From positions 14,749-78,748 of the forward strand of contig JAEYSJ010000096.1 of assembly GCA_023434855.1 (NCBI GenBank): a stretch of 64,000 nt of DNA. The letters run 5' to 3'. This stretch comes from Bacillota bacterium (GTDB lineage: Bacteria > Bacillota_C > Negativicutes > JAEYSJ01). Position 1 is the first letter of the stretch, and every line of letters starts with the position of its first letter. Under the pieces are notes generated by a model. That model was not told the DNA's origin. It saw nothing but the letters and a program-made list of their open reading frames with translations, and did no database searches. This document shows positions 51,069 through 60,328 of the stretch, piece by piece. The position numbers were made by a program, and so were the translations under genes.

Positions 51069-51086
51069 ATGACTGACATCAGTCAT
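51069..51086 (+). promoter_or_regulatory. TetR-type operator site 1 (TGACTGA-N2-TCAGTCA)
   Basis: ATGACTGACATCAGTCAT lies just before the decayed tetR copy, in the same position as site 3 before the intact tetR. Confidence 0.65.
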
Positions 51087-51089
51087 TAA

Positions 51090-51183
51090 ATAACGGAGCA
51101 ATTACTATACAACGTTTAGAATGATTGAAATTTTGGATGCCGCTGAGAATTTGTTTTACTCAGAAATATGATGAACCTGCAGC
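51090..51183 (+). pseudogene. Decayed copy of the TetR gene found at 53.8 kb
   Basis: The stretch runs from AACGGAGCAATTACTATA through TTAGAATGATTGAAATTTTG and GATGCCGCTGAGAATTTGTT to GATGAACCTGCAG. It lines up closely with bases about 53806-53905 of the intact tetR, including its ribosome site and the codons for RMNEILDAAENLFYS. A gap removes the start and the frame breaks after about 20 codons; the rest of the gene is gone. With the shared operator, it marks a partial duplication. Confidence 0.7.
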
Positions 51184-51228
51184 ATCTTTGTTTGCATCGC
51201 TGTGAATAAAGATTTTTTACGGATGTAG

Positions 51229-51258
51229 CCTTAAATGACTGAAATCAGTCATTTAAGG
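51229..51258 (+). promoter_or_regulatory. TetR-type operator site 2, extended palindrome
   Basis: CCTTAAATGACTGA-AA-TCAGTCATTTAAGG is a perfect 14+14 base palindrome containing the same TGACTGA/TCAGTCA core. It lies about 145 bases before the NDH-2 gene. Confidence 0.7.
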
Positions 51259-51401
51259 CGGATTGCCACTTGAGATGGTGTCGCGACTGATGTCTAACTA
51301 AAGGCTTTCTTTTACGTCATATTTAAACCTGGAATTTCTTACTTTTTACCCAATGCAATGAAACTGAAATTTGCTATCTAGGCCAAGGAGGCATTAGTCA
51401 A

Positions 51402-52655
51402 ATGGAGCACTTGGTTAATAAAACTCATATTATTATTGTCGGTGCAGGTTTTGGTGGTATACAGGCCGCAAAACTACTAGCGAATATTGCCGCGGAGATT
51501 ACTATAGTTGATAAGCATAATTATCATTTATTTCAGCCATTATTGTATCAGGTGGCTACTGCCGGTTTATCAGAAAAGGACATAGCCTGTCCGATTCGCT
51601 CAATTTTTCGTGACCAAAAAAATATAGAGTTTCACATGGATGAGGTCATAGATATTGATCTAGTTGATAACCGTGTTATTACAATCACGGGACATCAGAT
51701 TTCTTTTGATTATTTAATAGTGGCTACCGGCAGTACAAATAACTTTTTTGGAATGGAAACTTTAGCGAAAAACGCTTTATGTTTGAAGACACTTAGCCAA
51801 ACAGTTGCTACCCGGGACCACGTTATAAAAATGTTCGAGTTGGCTGCCCATGAGCCGGATCCAGATATACGCCATGCGTTGCTTACCTTTGTTATAGTGG
51901 GTGGTGGTCCTACCGGTGTTGAATGTGCGGGGGCGTTGTCTGAACTCATATTTTTTGTATTGGCGAAAGAATATCATAATTTGAACTTTAAAGAGGTGCG
52001 TATCATACTTGTTGAGGCTTCGGATGCTTTATTGCCTGTTATGCCTTTAGACTTGCAAGAGGCTACTTTCGAAACTTTACTGCGCAAGCATATTGAAGTA
52101 CGTTTACTTGTACAAGTTAGCAGTTTTGACGGCAATACATTATCACTGAAAGGCGGGGAAGTAATTCCCACTCATACCGTTATCTGGGCCGCAGGTGTAT
52201 GCGCTACTGAACTGCTGGATACCCTCAAACACGAACAGGACCGTGCCCATCGTGTCATTGTGAATGAGTATTTGCAGATTCCGAATAGACCCAATGTTTT
52301 TATTATCGGAGATGCAGCGCACTTTGAACAGGATAATTCGCCGCTTCCGATGATTGCACCGGTTGCTATCCAGCAGGCCGGAGCTGTTGTCCAAAATATT
52401 ATTAATCTGATGAATGGCCGTCCACTGCAGAAATTTATTTACAAACCCATGGGTACTATGGCTACAATTGGTCGCAATGCTGCGGTGGGCAATATTGGCA
52501 AATTTAAGTTTCATGGCTTTGTTGCCTGGATAATTTGGTCTTTACTGCATGTGCTACGTTTAGTTCATTTCCGGAATCGCACAGTGGTATTTATGAAGTG
52601 GATTTGGGAATATATTACATATGATCGCGTCGAGCATGTAATAAACCGGGATTGA
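51402..52655 (+). CDS. ndh: Type II NADH:quinone dehydrogenase (NDH-2)
   Basis: A 417-residue peripheral membrane flavoprotein that oxidises NADH and reduces quinone without pumping protons. It has the FAD motif IIIVGAGFGGIQAAKLL near the start, the NADH motif FVIVGGGPTGVECAGALSEL in the middle, and NVFIIGDAAHFEQDN with the conserved GD. A hydrophobic, basic C-terminal segment (FHGFVAWIIWSLLHVLRLVH) anchors it. The CAKEGG ribosome-site-like AAGGAGGC precedes the ATG. The upstream palindrome places it in the TetR regulon described here. It may serve as an oxygen-protection or redox-balancing enzyme in an anaerobe. Confidence 0.9.
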   Translation: MEHLVNKTHIIIVGAGFGGIQAAKLLANIAAEITIVDKHNYHLFQPLLYQVATAGLSEKDIACPIRSIFRDQKNIEFHMDEVIDIDLVDNRVITITGHQISFDYLIVATGSTNNFFGMETLAKNALCLKTLSQTVATRDHVIKMFELAAHEPDPDIRHALLTFVIVGGGPTGVECAGALSELIFFVLAKEYHNLNFKEVRIILVEASDALLPVMPLDLQEATFETLLRKHIEVRLLVQVSSFDGNTLSLKGGEVIPTHTVIWAAGVCATELLDTLKHEQDRAHRVIVNEYLQIPNRPNVFIIGDAAHFEQDNSPLPMIAPVAIQQAGAVVQNIINLMNGRPLQKFIYKPMGTMATIGRNAAVGNIGKFKFHGFVAWIIWSLLHVLRLVHFRNRTVVFMKWIWEYITYDRVEHVINRD

Positions 52656-52822
52656 TAGCACTACTGTTCTTTCATGTTTATTAAGCAGTCTTTGCGCAGT
52701 ATTTGGTAGGCATGAACTTTCAAACAAGGGAATATCAGTGGAAATTGGAAAACTAATAAAATTCCCTTCGCAGATTGCTCATCATTTAGACCATAGGTTA
52801 AAATATCTAAGGAGGAAAAGAA

Positions 52823-53665
52823 ATGAAAAAAATTTTAGTAATCGCTCTGGTGCTTGTATGCACATTCAGCATTGCCGGCACCGCTTTTGGTGCTTTGCCA
52901 TTTCCTGGTGGTCCGAATACTCCACCCGCGCCACCTTTTCCGGGTATAGGCATGCCTGATATACAGCAAATAATCTACTGTATAAATAAATTAGTCAGTG
53001 CGGGAACGATAAACCAGGACCAAGCTGACAAAGTAATCAATTATTTTAAGCAAAACAAGCCTGATCCGTCAAAGAAGATTGATCCTTTCAAAATTGCTAA
53101 CGAACTGAAAAGCACTGGACTAACTGTTGAACAAGCGCGGGCAATAGCTGACGCAATCCTTCCGCCCAAGCCTCCGGGTATAGGCATGCCGCCTGATATG
53201 GAACAGCAAATAAAATACAGTATAGATAAATTAGTTAGCGCGGGAACGATAAACCAGGACCAGGCTGATAAAGTAATCAATTATCTTAAGCAAAACAAGC
53301 CTGATCCTTCAAAGAGTATTGATCCTTTCAAAATTGCTAACGACCTGAAAAGCACTGGACTAACTGTTGAACAAGCGCGGGCAGTAGCTGACGCAATCCT
53401 TCCGCCCAAGCCTCCGGGAATAGGTATGCCGTCTGATATGGAACAGCAAATAATATACAGTATAAATAAATTAGTCAGTGCGGGAACGATAAACCAGGAC
53501 CAAGCTGATAAAGTAATCAATTATCTTAAGCAAAACAAGCCTGATCCTTCAAAGAATATTGATCCTTTCAAAATTGCTAACGACCTGAAAAATATTGGAC
53601 TAACTGATCAACAGGTGCAGGCGATAGTTGAGTTAATCCGTCCATCAGGAAGTACGTCGTCTTAG
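52823..53665 (+). CDS. Secreted protein of three 80-residue tandem repeats
   Basis: A 280-residue protein with a clear signal peptide (KKILVIALVLVCTFSIAGTA, cut after AFG). The mature part has three near-identical units, each with KLVSAGTINQDQADKVINYL, KQNKPDP, DPFKIANDLKSTGLTVEQAR and a Pro-rich link PPKPPGIGMP. The DNA period is exactly 240 bases (for example the GTAATCAATTAT blocks near 53033, 53273 and 53513), and the copies are nearly identical, so the duplication is recent or kept uniform. The SAGTIxQDQADKV helix recalls bacterial short C-terminal (SHOCT-like) helices, but no family was assigned. AAGGAGGAAAAGAA precedes the ATG. It lies inside the TetR regulon region. Confidence 0.8.
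   Translation: MKKILVIALVLVCTFSIAGTAFGALPFPGGPNTPPAPPFPGIGMPDIQQIIYCINKLVSAGTINQDQADKVINYFKQNKPDPSKKIDPFKIANELKSTGLTVEQARAIADAILPPKPPGIGMPPDMEQQIKYSIDKLVSAGTINQDQADKVINYLKQNKPDPSKSIDPFKIANDLKSTGLTVEQARAVADAILPPKPPGIGMPSDMEQQIIYSINKLVSAGTINQDQADKVINYLKQNKPDPSKNIDPFKIANDLKNIGLTDQQVQAIVELIRPSGSTSS
52973..53650 (+). repeat. Three direct repeats of 240 bases within the secreted-protein gene
   Basis: Units begin near 52961, 53201 and 53441. The first two are full length and the third ends slightly early and diverges in the last 60 bases. Confidence 0.85.
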
Positions 53666-53782
53666 GTTTTCCATGAGCAGTCTTTTTCGCTTACAGATGT
53701 TCTAAACACCAGGCGTACGATTCAGCGGCAAAACTGGCTACAGGCGGTATCTTTGATAGGATGATAGAAAAATAGTAAAATG

Positions 53783-53799
53783 CGACTGACACCAGTCAC
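53783..53799 (+). promoter_or_regulatory. TetR-type operator site 3
   Basis: GCGACTGACACCAGTCAC, a variant of the TGACTGA-N2-TCAGTCA palindrome, ends about 20 bases before the tetR start. Confidence 0.6.
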
Positions 53800-53819
53800 T
53801 AAGTAATGGAGGAATTAGT

Positions 53820-54434
53820 ATGGCGCGTATTTCAAAAGAGCCTTTAGTTAGAATGAATGAAATTCTGGATGCCGCTGAAAACTTGTTTTATTCAAAAGGG
53901 TACGATGAAACCGCAGTTAGCGACATAGTAAATGAAATAGGGGTTGCTCAGGGTACTTTTTACAACTATTTTGCATCCAAAGAATCGGTTTTGGATGCAG
54001 TCGTCAATCGGCATTTATCTAAGACTTATCGGGAAATGGAAGATATAGTTAATTCTGACAGAAGCGTGCCCAATAAACTTGAACTAGTAATATATTCAAC
54101 TTTTAATAATCTCCGTAACGGGGATGGATGGATGTTTGATTTCTTATACAATCATAAACATCTTCATATCGTAGATAAATTTATTCGTCAAGCCAGTGCG
54201 ATGTTTGCTCCGCTAATGAAAAAAATTTTTGAAGAAGGAAATCAACTAGGCTATTTTAAAATATCACATCCCGATGAGGTATTGGATTTTTTTTCCGCAG
54301 TACTTACCTGCATATGCCATTCACTATATCAGAATCATTCCGGAGAACCGTTGGAATGGCGACTAGAAATAGCTGCAAGGATGATAGAGAGTGCTCTTGG
54401 ATTAGAAAAAGGCGCGCTGCATCTAACTGTGTAA
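53820..54434 (+). CDS. TetR/AcrR-family regulator
   Basis: A 204-residue repressor with the HTH ILDAAENLFYSKGYDETAVS, then IVNEIGVAQGTFYNYFASKE. Its C-terminal domain (about 60-195) resembles the fatty-acid- or drug-sensing type. GGAGGAATTAGT precedes the ATG, and a palindromic operator lies directly upstream, implying self-repression. The same palindrome near ndh and the glycogen phosphorylase gene suggests they belong to its regulon. Confidence 0.87.
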   Translation: MARISKEPLVRMNEILDAAENLFYSKGYDETAVSDIVNEIGVAQGTFYNYFASKESVLDAVVNRHLSKTYREMEDIVNSDRSVPNKLELVIYSTFNNLRNGDGWMFDFLYNHKHLHIVDKFIRQASAMFAPLMKKIFEEGNQLGYFKISHPDEVLDFFSAVLTCICHSLYQNHSGEPLEWRLEIAARMIESALGLEKGALHLTV

Positions 54435-54473
54435 AATATGTTGGTTCATTGCGGAGTAATTAGATAACCCATA

Positions 54474-54491
54474 ATGACTGATATCAGTCAT
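54474..54491 (+). promoter_or_regulatory. TetR-type operator site 4
   Basis: ATGACTGATATCAGTCAT, a perfect 18-base palindrome, lies between tetR and the glycogen phosphorylase gene, about 46 bases before the latter. Confidence 0.7.
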
Positions 54492-54537
54492 GTTATGTTG
54501 AGATCAAATAAACAGTTAATGGGAAGGGGTGTTCACA

Positions 54538-56910
54538 GTGAAGAGAACGGGAGAGCTGAAAACAGCTTTTGAAAATCGCTTGTTAGCTTTATTAGGGAAG
54601 GATCTTTATGAGTCGTCTGCTTATGATAAGTATGTTGCCCTAGCCAGCTTGGTAAGGGACGTCATCGGCCAGCGCTGGTTAGATACTACCCGGGGATATG
54701 ACCTAAGAGGCGAAAAACAGGTATATTTCTTTTCCGCTGAATTTCTTCCCGGGCGGTTCTTAGACTGCAACCTGAGAAATCTCGATATGAGGAATCTCTG
54801 GTTTGAGGCTCTGCAGGAAATGGGGATCGACTATGAGGAGATTGTCCGTCAAGAGCGTGACGCCGGGCTTGGCAACGGTGGGCTGGGGCGACTGGCGGCT
54901 TGTTTTTTGGATTCATTGGCCGCAGCCGGTTTGCCAGGTCATGGCTGCGGTATCCGGTATGCATATGGTCTGTTCGAGCAATCGATAATAAATGGCGAGC
55001 AGGTTGAACGCCCTGACCGCTGGCTTAATGATCTCAACATTTGGGAGTATCGCAAATCCGACAAAGCGGTGAATGTTGTCTTTGCCGAACCTCTTGGCGT
55101 TGTAAAGGCGATCCCCTACGATATTCCAATAATCGGCTATGGTAATGATACGGTGAATACTCTACGCTTGTGGAGCGCTGAATTACGGGACGATATGGAC
55201 GTGAATTACTCTAGCTTAACCCCGGATGATATTCGCCGATTGCTTGAATACAAAACTTCGGTGGAAACGATCTCCGAGATTTTATATCCGGATGACAGAT
55301 ATGAAGAAGGCCGCATGCTGCGCCTGGTTCAGGAATATTTCCTCGTTTCGGCCGGCATCCAGAGCATTGTTCGCCATGTGAAGAAAAAGCACGGTTCGGT
55401 CGAGGACCTTGGAAGACGGGTAGCCATTCATATCAACGACACTCACCCGGCTCTGGCGATACCCGAAATGATGCGCATTCTGATGGACCAGGAAGGATTA
55501 GGTTGGGACGACGCCTGGCGGATAACCTGTGAGGTGATGTCTTACACCAATCATACCGTCATGCCCGAAGCACTGGAAAAGTGGCCGATTGATAAATTTC
55601 GTGGCTTGTTGCCCCGTATTTACGATATTGTAAGTGAAATCAATGAACGATTTTGTCGCGACCTTTGGCAAAAGTACCCCGGTGACTGGGAACGGATTTC
55701 CACCATGGCCATAACCGCTTACGGGCAGGTGCGTATGGCTCATTTGGCAGTCGCCGGCAGCCACAGTGTCAACGGAGTATCCAAGCTTCATAGCGAAATC
55801 CTAAAAAAGGAGTTGCTGAAACCTTTTTATGAATATACCCCAGACAAATTCAATAATAAAACCAACGGTATAACACATCGCCGCTGGCTGTTGTCCGCCA
55901 ATCCGCAGTTGGCCGAACTGGTGACCGAAGCTATTGGCCCTGATTGGGTCGGCCAGCCGGAAAAACTTAAGGAACTTTTGCCTTTTGCTGCAGATGCCGC
56001 GTTTCAAGAAGGCCTGGCCGCGGCGCGCCGAATACGAAAAGACGCTCTGGCCGGCTATGTCAGCTCCAAGTACGGTATCCGTATTGATAGCGATTCAGTG
56101 TTCGATGTTCAGGTTAAGCGGATTCACATGTATAAGCGGCAATTGTTGAATGTCCTGCGGATAATGGCGCTCTATAACCGGCTTAAGGATAACCCGGATC
56201 TGGATATCAGACCCCGCGCATTTATATTCGCCGGCAAGGCGGCTCCGGGCTATTATCTGGCGAAAAAGGTTATTAAGCTTATCAACACCTTGGCCGCTTT
56301 GATCAACAATGATTCCACGCTTCGCGATAGGCTCAAAGTCGTATTTATTGAGAACTACGATGTATCGGCCGCCGAACTCATTATTCCCGCCGCTGATGTG
56401 AGTGAACAAATTTCCACCGCCGGCAAAGAGGCATCGGGAACAGGTAATATGAAGTTCATGCTAAACGGCGCTATCACCGTCGGTACTCTGGACGGGGCGA
56501 ACGCAGAAATGCTTGAAGCGGTTGGGGAGGAAAACATCTTTATCTTTGGCCTTGATGCTGACGAAGTGACCCGGCGGCTTCAGGAGGGTCAAAACCGGCC
56601 TCTGGCGGTATATAACCGCGATGTTCGCCTGCAACGATGTGTAAATCAGCTGATAGACGGCACTTTATCGCCTGTAAGGGAGGATTTTAGGTTACTTTAT
56701 GATCATTTGCTGTATGGCAGCGGCGAGTATTTTGAACTGGAGGATTTTGCGGCCTTTCTGGAGACTCAGGACAAGGTAAATGGTATGTTTACCGACAGTT
56801 CCAAACTCTGGCAGATGGCAGTAGCGAACATCGCTGGTGCCGGAGTGTTCTCCAGCGATAGGACGGTACGCGAGTACGCCCGGGATATTTGGCATTTGAA
56901 GAACATTTGA
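54538..56910 (+). CDS. glgP: Glycogen/alpha-glucan phosphorylase
   Basis: A 790-residue enzyme that releases glucose 1-phosphate from glycogen. It has the family landmarks GLGNGGLGRLAACFLDSLA, HINDTHPALAIPEMMRIL, NGITHRRWLLSANPQLAEL, QVKRIHMYKRQLLN and the pyridoxal-phosphate region KEASGTGNMKFMLNGAITVG with the cofactor Lys in GNMKF. Length is full. AAGGGG precedes the GTG at 54538; a GTG at 54529 overlaps the ribosome site. A TetR operator lies just upstream. Its product can be converted by the phosphohexomutase at 17.5 kb. Confidence 0.93.
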   Translation: MKRTGELKTAFENRLLALLGKDLYESSAYDKYVALASLVRDVIGQRWLDTTRGYDLRGEKQVYFFSAEFLPGRFLDCNLRNLDMRNLWFEALQEMGIDYEEIVRQERDAGLGNGGLGRLAACFLDSLAAAGLPGHGCGIRYAYGLFEQSIINGEQVERPDRWLNDLNIWEYRKSDKAVNVVFAEPLGVVKAIPYDIPIIGYGNDTVNTLRLWSAELRDDMDVNYSSLTPDDIRRLLEYKTSVETISEILYPDDRYEEGRMLRLVQEYFLVSAGIQSIVRHVKKKHGSVEDLGRRVAIHINDTHPALAIPEMMRILMDQEGLGWDDAWRITCEVMSYTNHTVMPEALEKWPIDKFRGLLPRIYDIVSEINERFCRDLWQKYPGDWERISTMAITAYGQVRMAHLAVAGSHSVNGVSKLHSEILKKELLKPFYEYTPDKFNNKTNGITHRRWLLSANPQLAELVTEAIGPDWVGQPEKLKELLPFAADAAFQEGLAAARRIRKDALAGYVSSKYGIRIDSDSVFDVQVKRIHMYKRQLLNVLRIMALYNRLKDNPDLDIRPRAFIFAGKAAPGYYLAKKVIKLINTLAALINNDSTLRDRLKVVFIENYDVSAAELIIPAADVSEQISTAGKEASGTGNMKFMLNGAITVGTLDGANAEMLEAVGEENIFIFGLDADEVTRRLQEGQNRPLAVYNRDVRLQRCVNQLIDGTLSPVREDFRLLYDHLLYGSGEYFELEDFAAFLETQDKVNGMFTDSSKLWQMAVANIAGAGVFSSDRTVREYARDIWHLKNI

Positions 56911-56929
56911 ATGCGACAGTAAACAGCTC

Positions 56930-58273
56930 TTGAATGGTAAAGGGGAGATTGATATAAGCCGGCTTTTTATTATTACTTGTTTTTGTTTTGTACTTATGAC
57001 TCATGTGCAGTGTTCCGCCGGGGTGAAGGAAGACTACGAACAGGCTTACAAGGTTTATATTGCTGCCGGTGCCTGTATGGCAGCGTATAGTGACAGGTAT
57101 GGACAATTGGTCAACAAATACTTGGAACGGGATGGATGGCAAATTGAAAGGTTCGAAAAAGCCGGTGACAGTGTCGACGCTCGTTTTCTGCTTGCTAGAA
57201 AGCAGGCAGAGGACGGGTCGCAGATGTATGTCCTGGCACTAGTAGGCACTGAAAATGGAAAAGATATGAAGGCTAACTTCGAGGTGGAAAAAGTATATTT
57301 TGCTGGCAGCAATGTAGAAGAATTTGCGATTAATGCAGCGAAAATTGGTGTACCATCGACAGAACCTAAAGTCCACAGGGGGTTTAACGAGTTCGTTCAG
57401 GCCGGTCTGCTGGTCAAAGGACAAGATACTGACGGGCAAGTAAAATATCTCAGCGAAATGCTTTTGATCAATAAAGAAAGGAAAATATACCTGGTGGGAC
57501 ATAGCCGCGGAGGCGCAGCCGCTACGTTGACCGGGGCAAGGTTGATCAGTATGGGTGTGAGACCTGAACAGATCGAAATAATTAGTTTTGGCGCTCCCGC
57601 TGTTGGCAACGAAGCCTTCGCTAATCGTTTCGCGCCGATTATGAACGTGACAAGGGTAGTTATTTCAGGCGACCCGGTAACCGGGGTATTACAAACAATA
57701 GTTGGTGGTTATAGACAATTTGGCCGTGAAATTATTTGGGAAGCTCCCATTACCGCCGATAATCCCCATTCAATGACAGGTTACGCAGATGTTGCAATGA
57801 AAAAATATTACGATATGCGAGAGAAAGCTGTGCAGGCTGGATTGATTCAATTGCCGACTTGTACGGTGGGGACGGGGGGAAGTATGGGAAAAGTTTATAT
57901 AGCTCCTCTCATTAATCACCTTCCTACTGACCTGGCCAAAGAATTCCCGTACATCAAGCAGGTTTTATTTGATGAATACCGTCAACTATTGCCCGGCTAC
58001 TCTTTTGACGATGACTCTGCTTTTGATCAATCGCGGGAAAAGGCACTCAAAAAAGGCTGCAAATGGCTGATAGTTCCGGAAGTCAGCGGGCATCGTTTAA
58101 AGGAGAAACAGAACGTATATTACATATCGTTATCTCAAGTTATATACGATGTAAATACCGGAGCTATCATTAAGGCCGCCGACTTTTCAACTGGAACATA
58201 TAACCTTACGCCACTGGAAGCGTTTATCCATGTTACTAAAGATATGAGTTACGATTGGTTGATAAAAAGGTAA
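56930..58273 (+). CDS. Secreted or lipid-anchored class-3 lipase
   Basis: A 447-residue alpha/beta hydrolase. Residues about 10-29 form a signal segment with a possible lipobox (HVQC-SAG). The class-3 lipase nucleophile is in YLVGHSRGGAAATLTGARL (Ser about 192). FGAPAVGNEAFANRF and SGDPVTGVL supply the Asp, and NPHSMTGYADV the His. A further 130-residue C-terminal domain of unknown role follows. The only standard start in frame is a TTG at 56930 with no ribosome site. A GGGGAG lies seven bases before an ATT/ATA pair (56949 and 56955), so a rare start codon is possible. It follows glgP by about 20 bases. Confidence 0.75.
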   Translation: MNGKGEIDISRLFIITCFCFVLMTHVQCSAGVKEDYEQAYKVYIAAGACMAAYSDRYGQLVNKYLERDGWQIERFEKAGDSVDARFLLARKQAEDGSQMYVLALVGTENGKDMKANFEVEKVYFAGSNVEEFAINAAKIGVPSTEPKVHRGFNEFVQAGLLVKGQDTDGQVKYLSEMLLINKERKIYLVGHSRGGAAATLTGARLISMGVRPEQIEIISFGAPAVGNEAFANRFAPIMNVTRVVISGDPVTGVLQTIVGGYRQFGREIIWEAPITADNPHSMTGYADVAMKKYYDMREKAVQAGLIQLPTCTVGTGGSMGKVYIAPLINHLPTDLAKEFPYIKQVLFDEYRQLLPGYSFDDDSAFDQSREKALKKGCKWLIVPEVSGHRLKEKQNVYYISLSQVIYDVNTGAIIKAADFSTGTYNLTPLEAFIHVTKDMSYDWLIKR

Positions 58274-58412
58274 GGCAAAGTCACCTTCTATAGAAGTAGT
58301 CCTTACTTTCATGTATATTATTAAGTGCCATACAAAGCTTTGGTTCAAAACCCCAGTAGGTTTGACAATTTTTCATTGCTTAATAAACGAAAAATAAATA
58401 GGTGATAGAATT

Positions 58413-59009
58413 ATGGACGATATTAAAGATCTTATTCTAGATAAAGCAAAAGAGAGGTTTGAGCGTTTCGGCTTTAAAAAGACAACAATGGACGGAATTA
58501 GCCGGGATTGCAAAATTTCAAAAAGGACGATTTATGAACACTTTAAATGCAAAGAAGATTTGTTCATGTATTTAATTATTAGAGAAAAGCGCAAGACTCA
58601 GGCAATTATATTTACCCGTATAGGCGAGAGCTCTAACCCACTTGAAAAGCTAATTCAATTTGTCAAAACTACAATAGCACATTTTAGAGAAGATCACTTT
58701 CTAACGGGACTATTAAAGAGCGATGATGATTTTTTTTCCTCCTTTCTAATCTCAAAATATCAGTGCATGGTTGAAGACGAGATGATTTTGATTATTGCTA
58801 ACATAATTAGCGAGGGGAAAAAACAGGGAATTTTCCGGCAGTTAGACGAAAATGTTGTTGCTTACGCTGGTTTAAAATTAGTCCAGGCATTTAGTTACAT
58901 GTTAACCATAGAATTTTGCAAGGAGAAGGAAGAACTGAGTTATTACACAGATGTACTCATTGATTTTTTTATCCATGCTGTTTCTCATAATAGTATTAGG
59001 ATAGTGTAA
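58413..59009 (+). CDS. TetR/AcrR-family regulator of the RND pump
   Basis: A 198-residue regulator: HTH ILDKAKERFERFGFKKTTMD, then ISRDCKISKRTIYEHFKCKE. The C-terminal domain is helical and has no assigned ligand. AGGTGATAGAATT precedes the ATG. It lies directly before the RND adaptor and pump genes in the same direction, so it very likely represses them in response to a toxic or lipophilic compound. No clear palindrome was seen in the 250 bases before the adaptor. Confidence 0.85.
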   Translation: MDDIKDLILDKAKERFERFGFKKTTMDGISRDCKISKRTIYEHFKCKEDLFMYLIIREKRKTQAIIFTRIGESSNPLEKLIQFVKTTIAHFREDHFLTGLLKSDDDFFSSFLISKYQCMVEDEMILIIANIISEGKKQGIFRQLDENVVAYAGLKLVQAFSYMLTIEFCKEKEELSYYTDVLIDFFIHAVSHNSIRIV

Positions 59010-59257
59010 AAGTAAATTTTTTTGCTTTGATTAAACTGTGATACTAAAATAGTTTATGAGTAACAAGCGTTTTAATTATTGACTTAAAGAAGATGTAAAT
59101 AATTTTGCAAGCTATTGTAGGTTTTTAGAATTTTATGTCGAAATAACCAAAAATTGATTTAGGGAGTGATTAGCTTTGTGGTAAGTTCATATCTAAGATC
59201 AGCTTCAAAAAATTACCGTTATTTCTATAATAGTTTTTACCAAGGAGGATATTTGCA

Positions 59258-60328
59258 ATGTTGAAACCTTTTGTGCGAACTTATACGACTATTTTTATTC
59301 TAATAGCAAGCTTGATTTTTACCGGCTGCTCGAAAACAGAAACAGCGCAAGAAGAAGTTTCACTTGTTCGCTCGCAAATAGTCAAAATCGATGGAGGCAG
59401 TCAAAGTGCGAGTTATTCAGGTGAGGTGCGGGGTCGTTATGAGACACAGCTCGCCTTTCAGGTAAGCGGCAAAATTATCAAACGAAATGTAGAACTGGGC
59501 AGTGTAGTTAATGCTGGCGATATCCTTATGGAGATTGATGCCAAGGATATTCAGCAAACAGTAAATAGCAATTCAGCACAGGTATACTCTGCAGAGTCGC
59601 AATTAACCTTAGCTCAGAGCAATTTAGAACGCTATCGCAAGCTGTACGCACAAGGCGCTATCAGCAGTGCTCAATTAGATCAGTACCAAAATGCCTATAA
59701 TGTTGCCGCAGCCGCTGTTCATCAATCATCAGCCCAGTATGCCCAGGGCGCCAACCAATTGGGTTATACTACCTTGGCTGCTGATAGCGCCGGGGTTATT
59801 TCCGGTATCAGCGCTGAAGCCGGGCAGGTAGTTAGTGCCGGACAGGCTGTCCTTACACTTGTTAAGGATGGCGAACGGGAAATAGAAATAAATGTTCCGG
59901 AAAACCGTGTCGATGAATTGAGGACAACCGGGCAAATACAGGTAAGTTTTTGGGCATTGCCTGGTAGTTTAGCTGAAGGAAAGATCAGAGAAATTTCACC
60001 GATGGCTGACAAGGTATCTCGAACCTATAAAGTTCGTATTAGTCTGGCTAATCCTCCTGCAGGTATGAATTTAGGCATGACGGCTAACGTAATTGTCGCA
60101 AATTCCGGCGGACAAACAGCGGCGTATATCCCTCTGTCCGCGATTTACCAGACAGGTGATACGCCTAATGTTTGGATTATTAATGATGGCGTAGTCGCAT
60201 TACGGCCGATAAAAGTCGGTACTTTTGGCGACAACAAAGCTCAGGTGCTAGAAGGATTGCAGGATGGGGATAGGATAGTTGTTGCCGGGGTACAAAAATT
60301 ACGGGAAGGACAAAAGGTGCGGATATGA
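59258..60328 (+). CDS. RND efflux adaptor (membrane-fusion protein), lipoprotein
   Basis: A 356-residue periplasmic adaptor of the HlyD/AcrA type. The signal peptide ends in a lipobox (IFTGCSKTE, Cys about 24), so the protein is lipid-anchored. It has the lipoyl halves (GEVRGRYETQLAFQVSGKII, VNAGDILMEID; later DSAGVISGISAEAGQVVSAG), a coiled-coil hairpin (about 95-150) and the beta-barrel and membrane-proximal parts (VRISLANPPAGMNLGMTANV). AAGGAGGATATTTGC precedes the ATG. Its stop overlaps the start of the pump gene by four bases. An outer-membrane TolC partner is not in the window. Confidence 0.9.
   Translation: MLKPFVRTYTTIFILIASLIFTGCSKTETAQEEVSLVRSQIVKIDGGSQSASYSGEVRGRYETQLAFQVSGKIIKRNVELGSVVNAGDILMEIDAKDIQQTVNSNSAQVYSAESQLTLAQSNLERYRKLYAQGAISSAQLDQYQNAYNVAAAAVHQSSAQYAQGANQLGYTTLAADSAGVISGISAEAGQVVSAGQAVLTLVKDGEREIEINVPENRVDELRTTGQIQVSFWALPGSLAEGKIREISPMADKVSRTYKVRISLANPPAGMNLGMTANVIVANSGGQTAAYIPLSAIYQTGDTPNVWIINDGVVALRPIKVGTFGDNKAQVLEGLQDGDRIVVAGVQKLREGQKVRI

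Noticed and set aside
52961..53650. CRISPR or transposon repeats
   Set aside because: The 240-base repeats lie inside one reading frame and keep the frame; they are a protein repeat.
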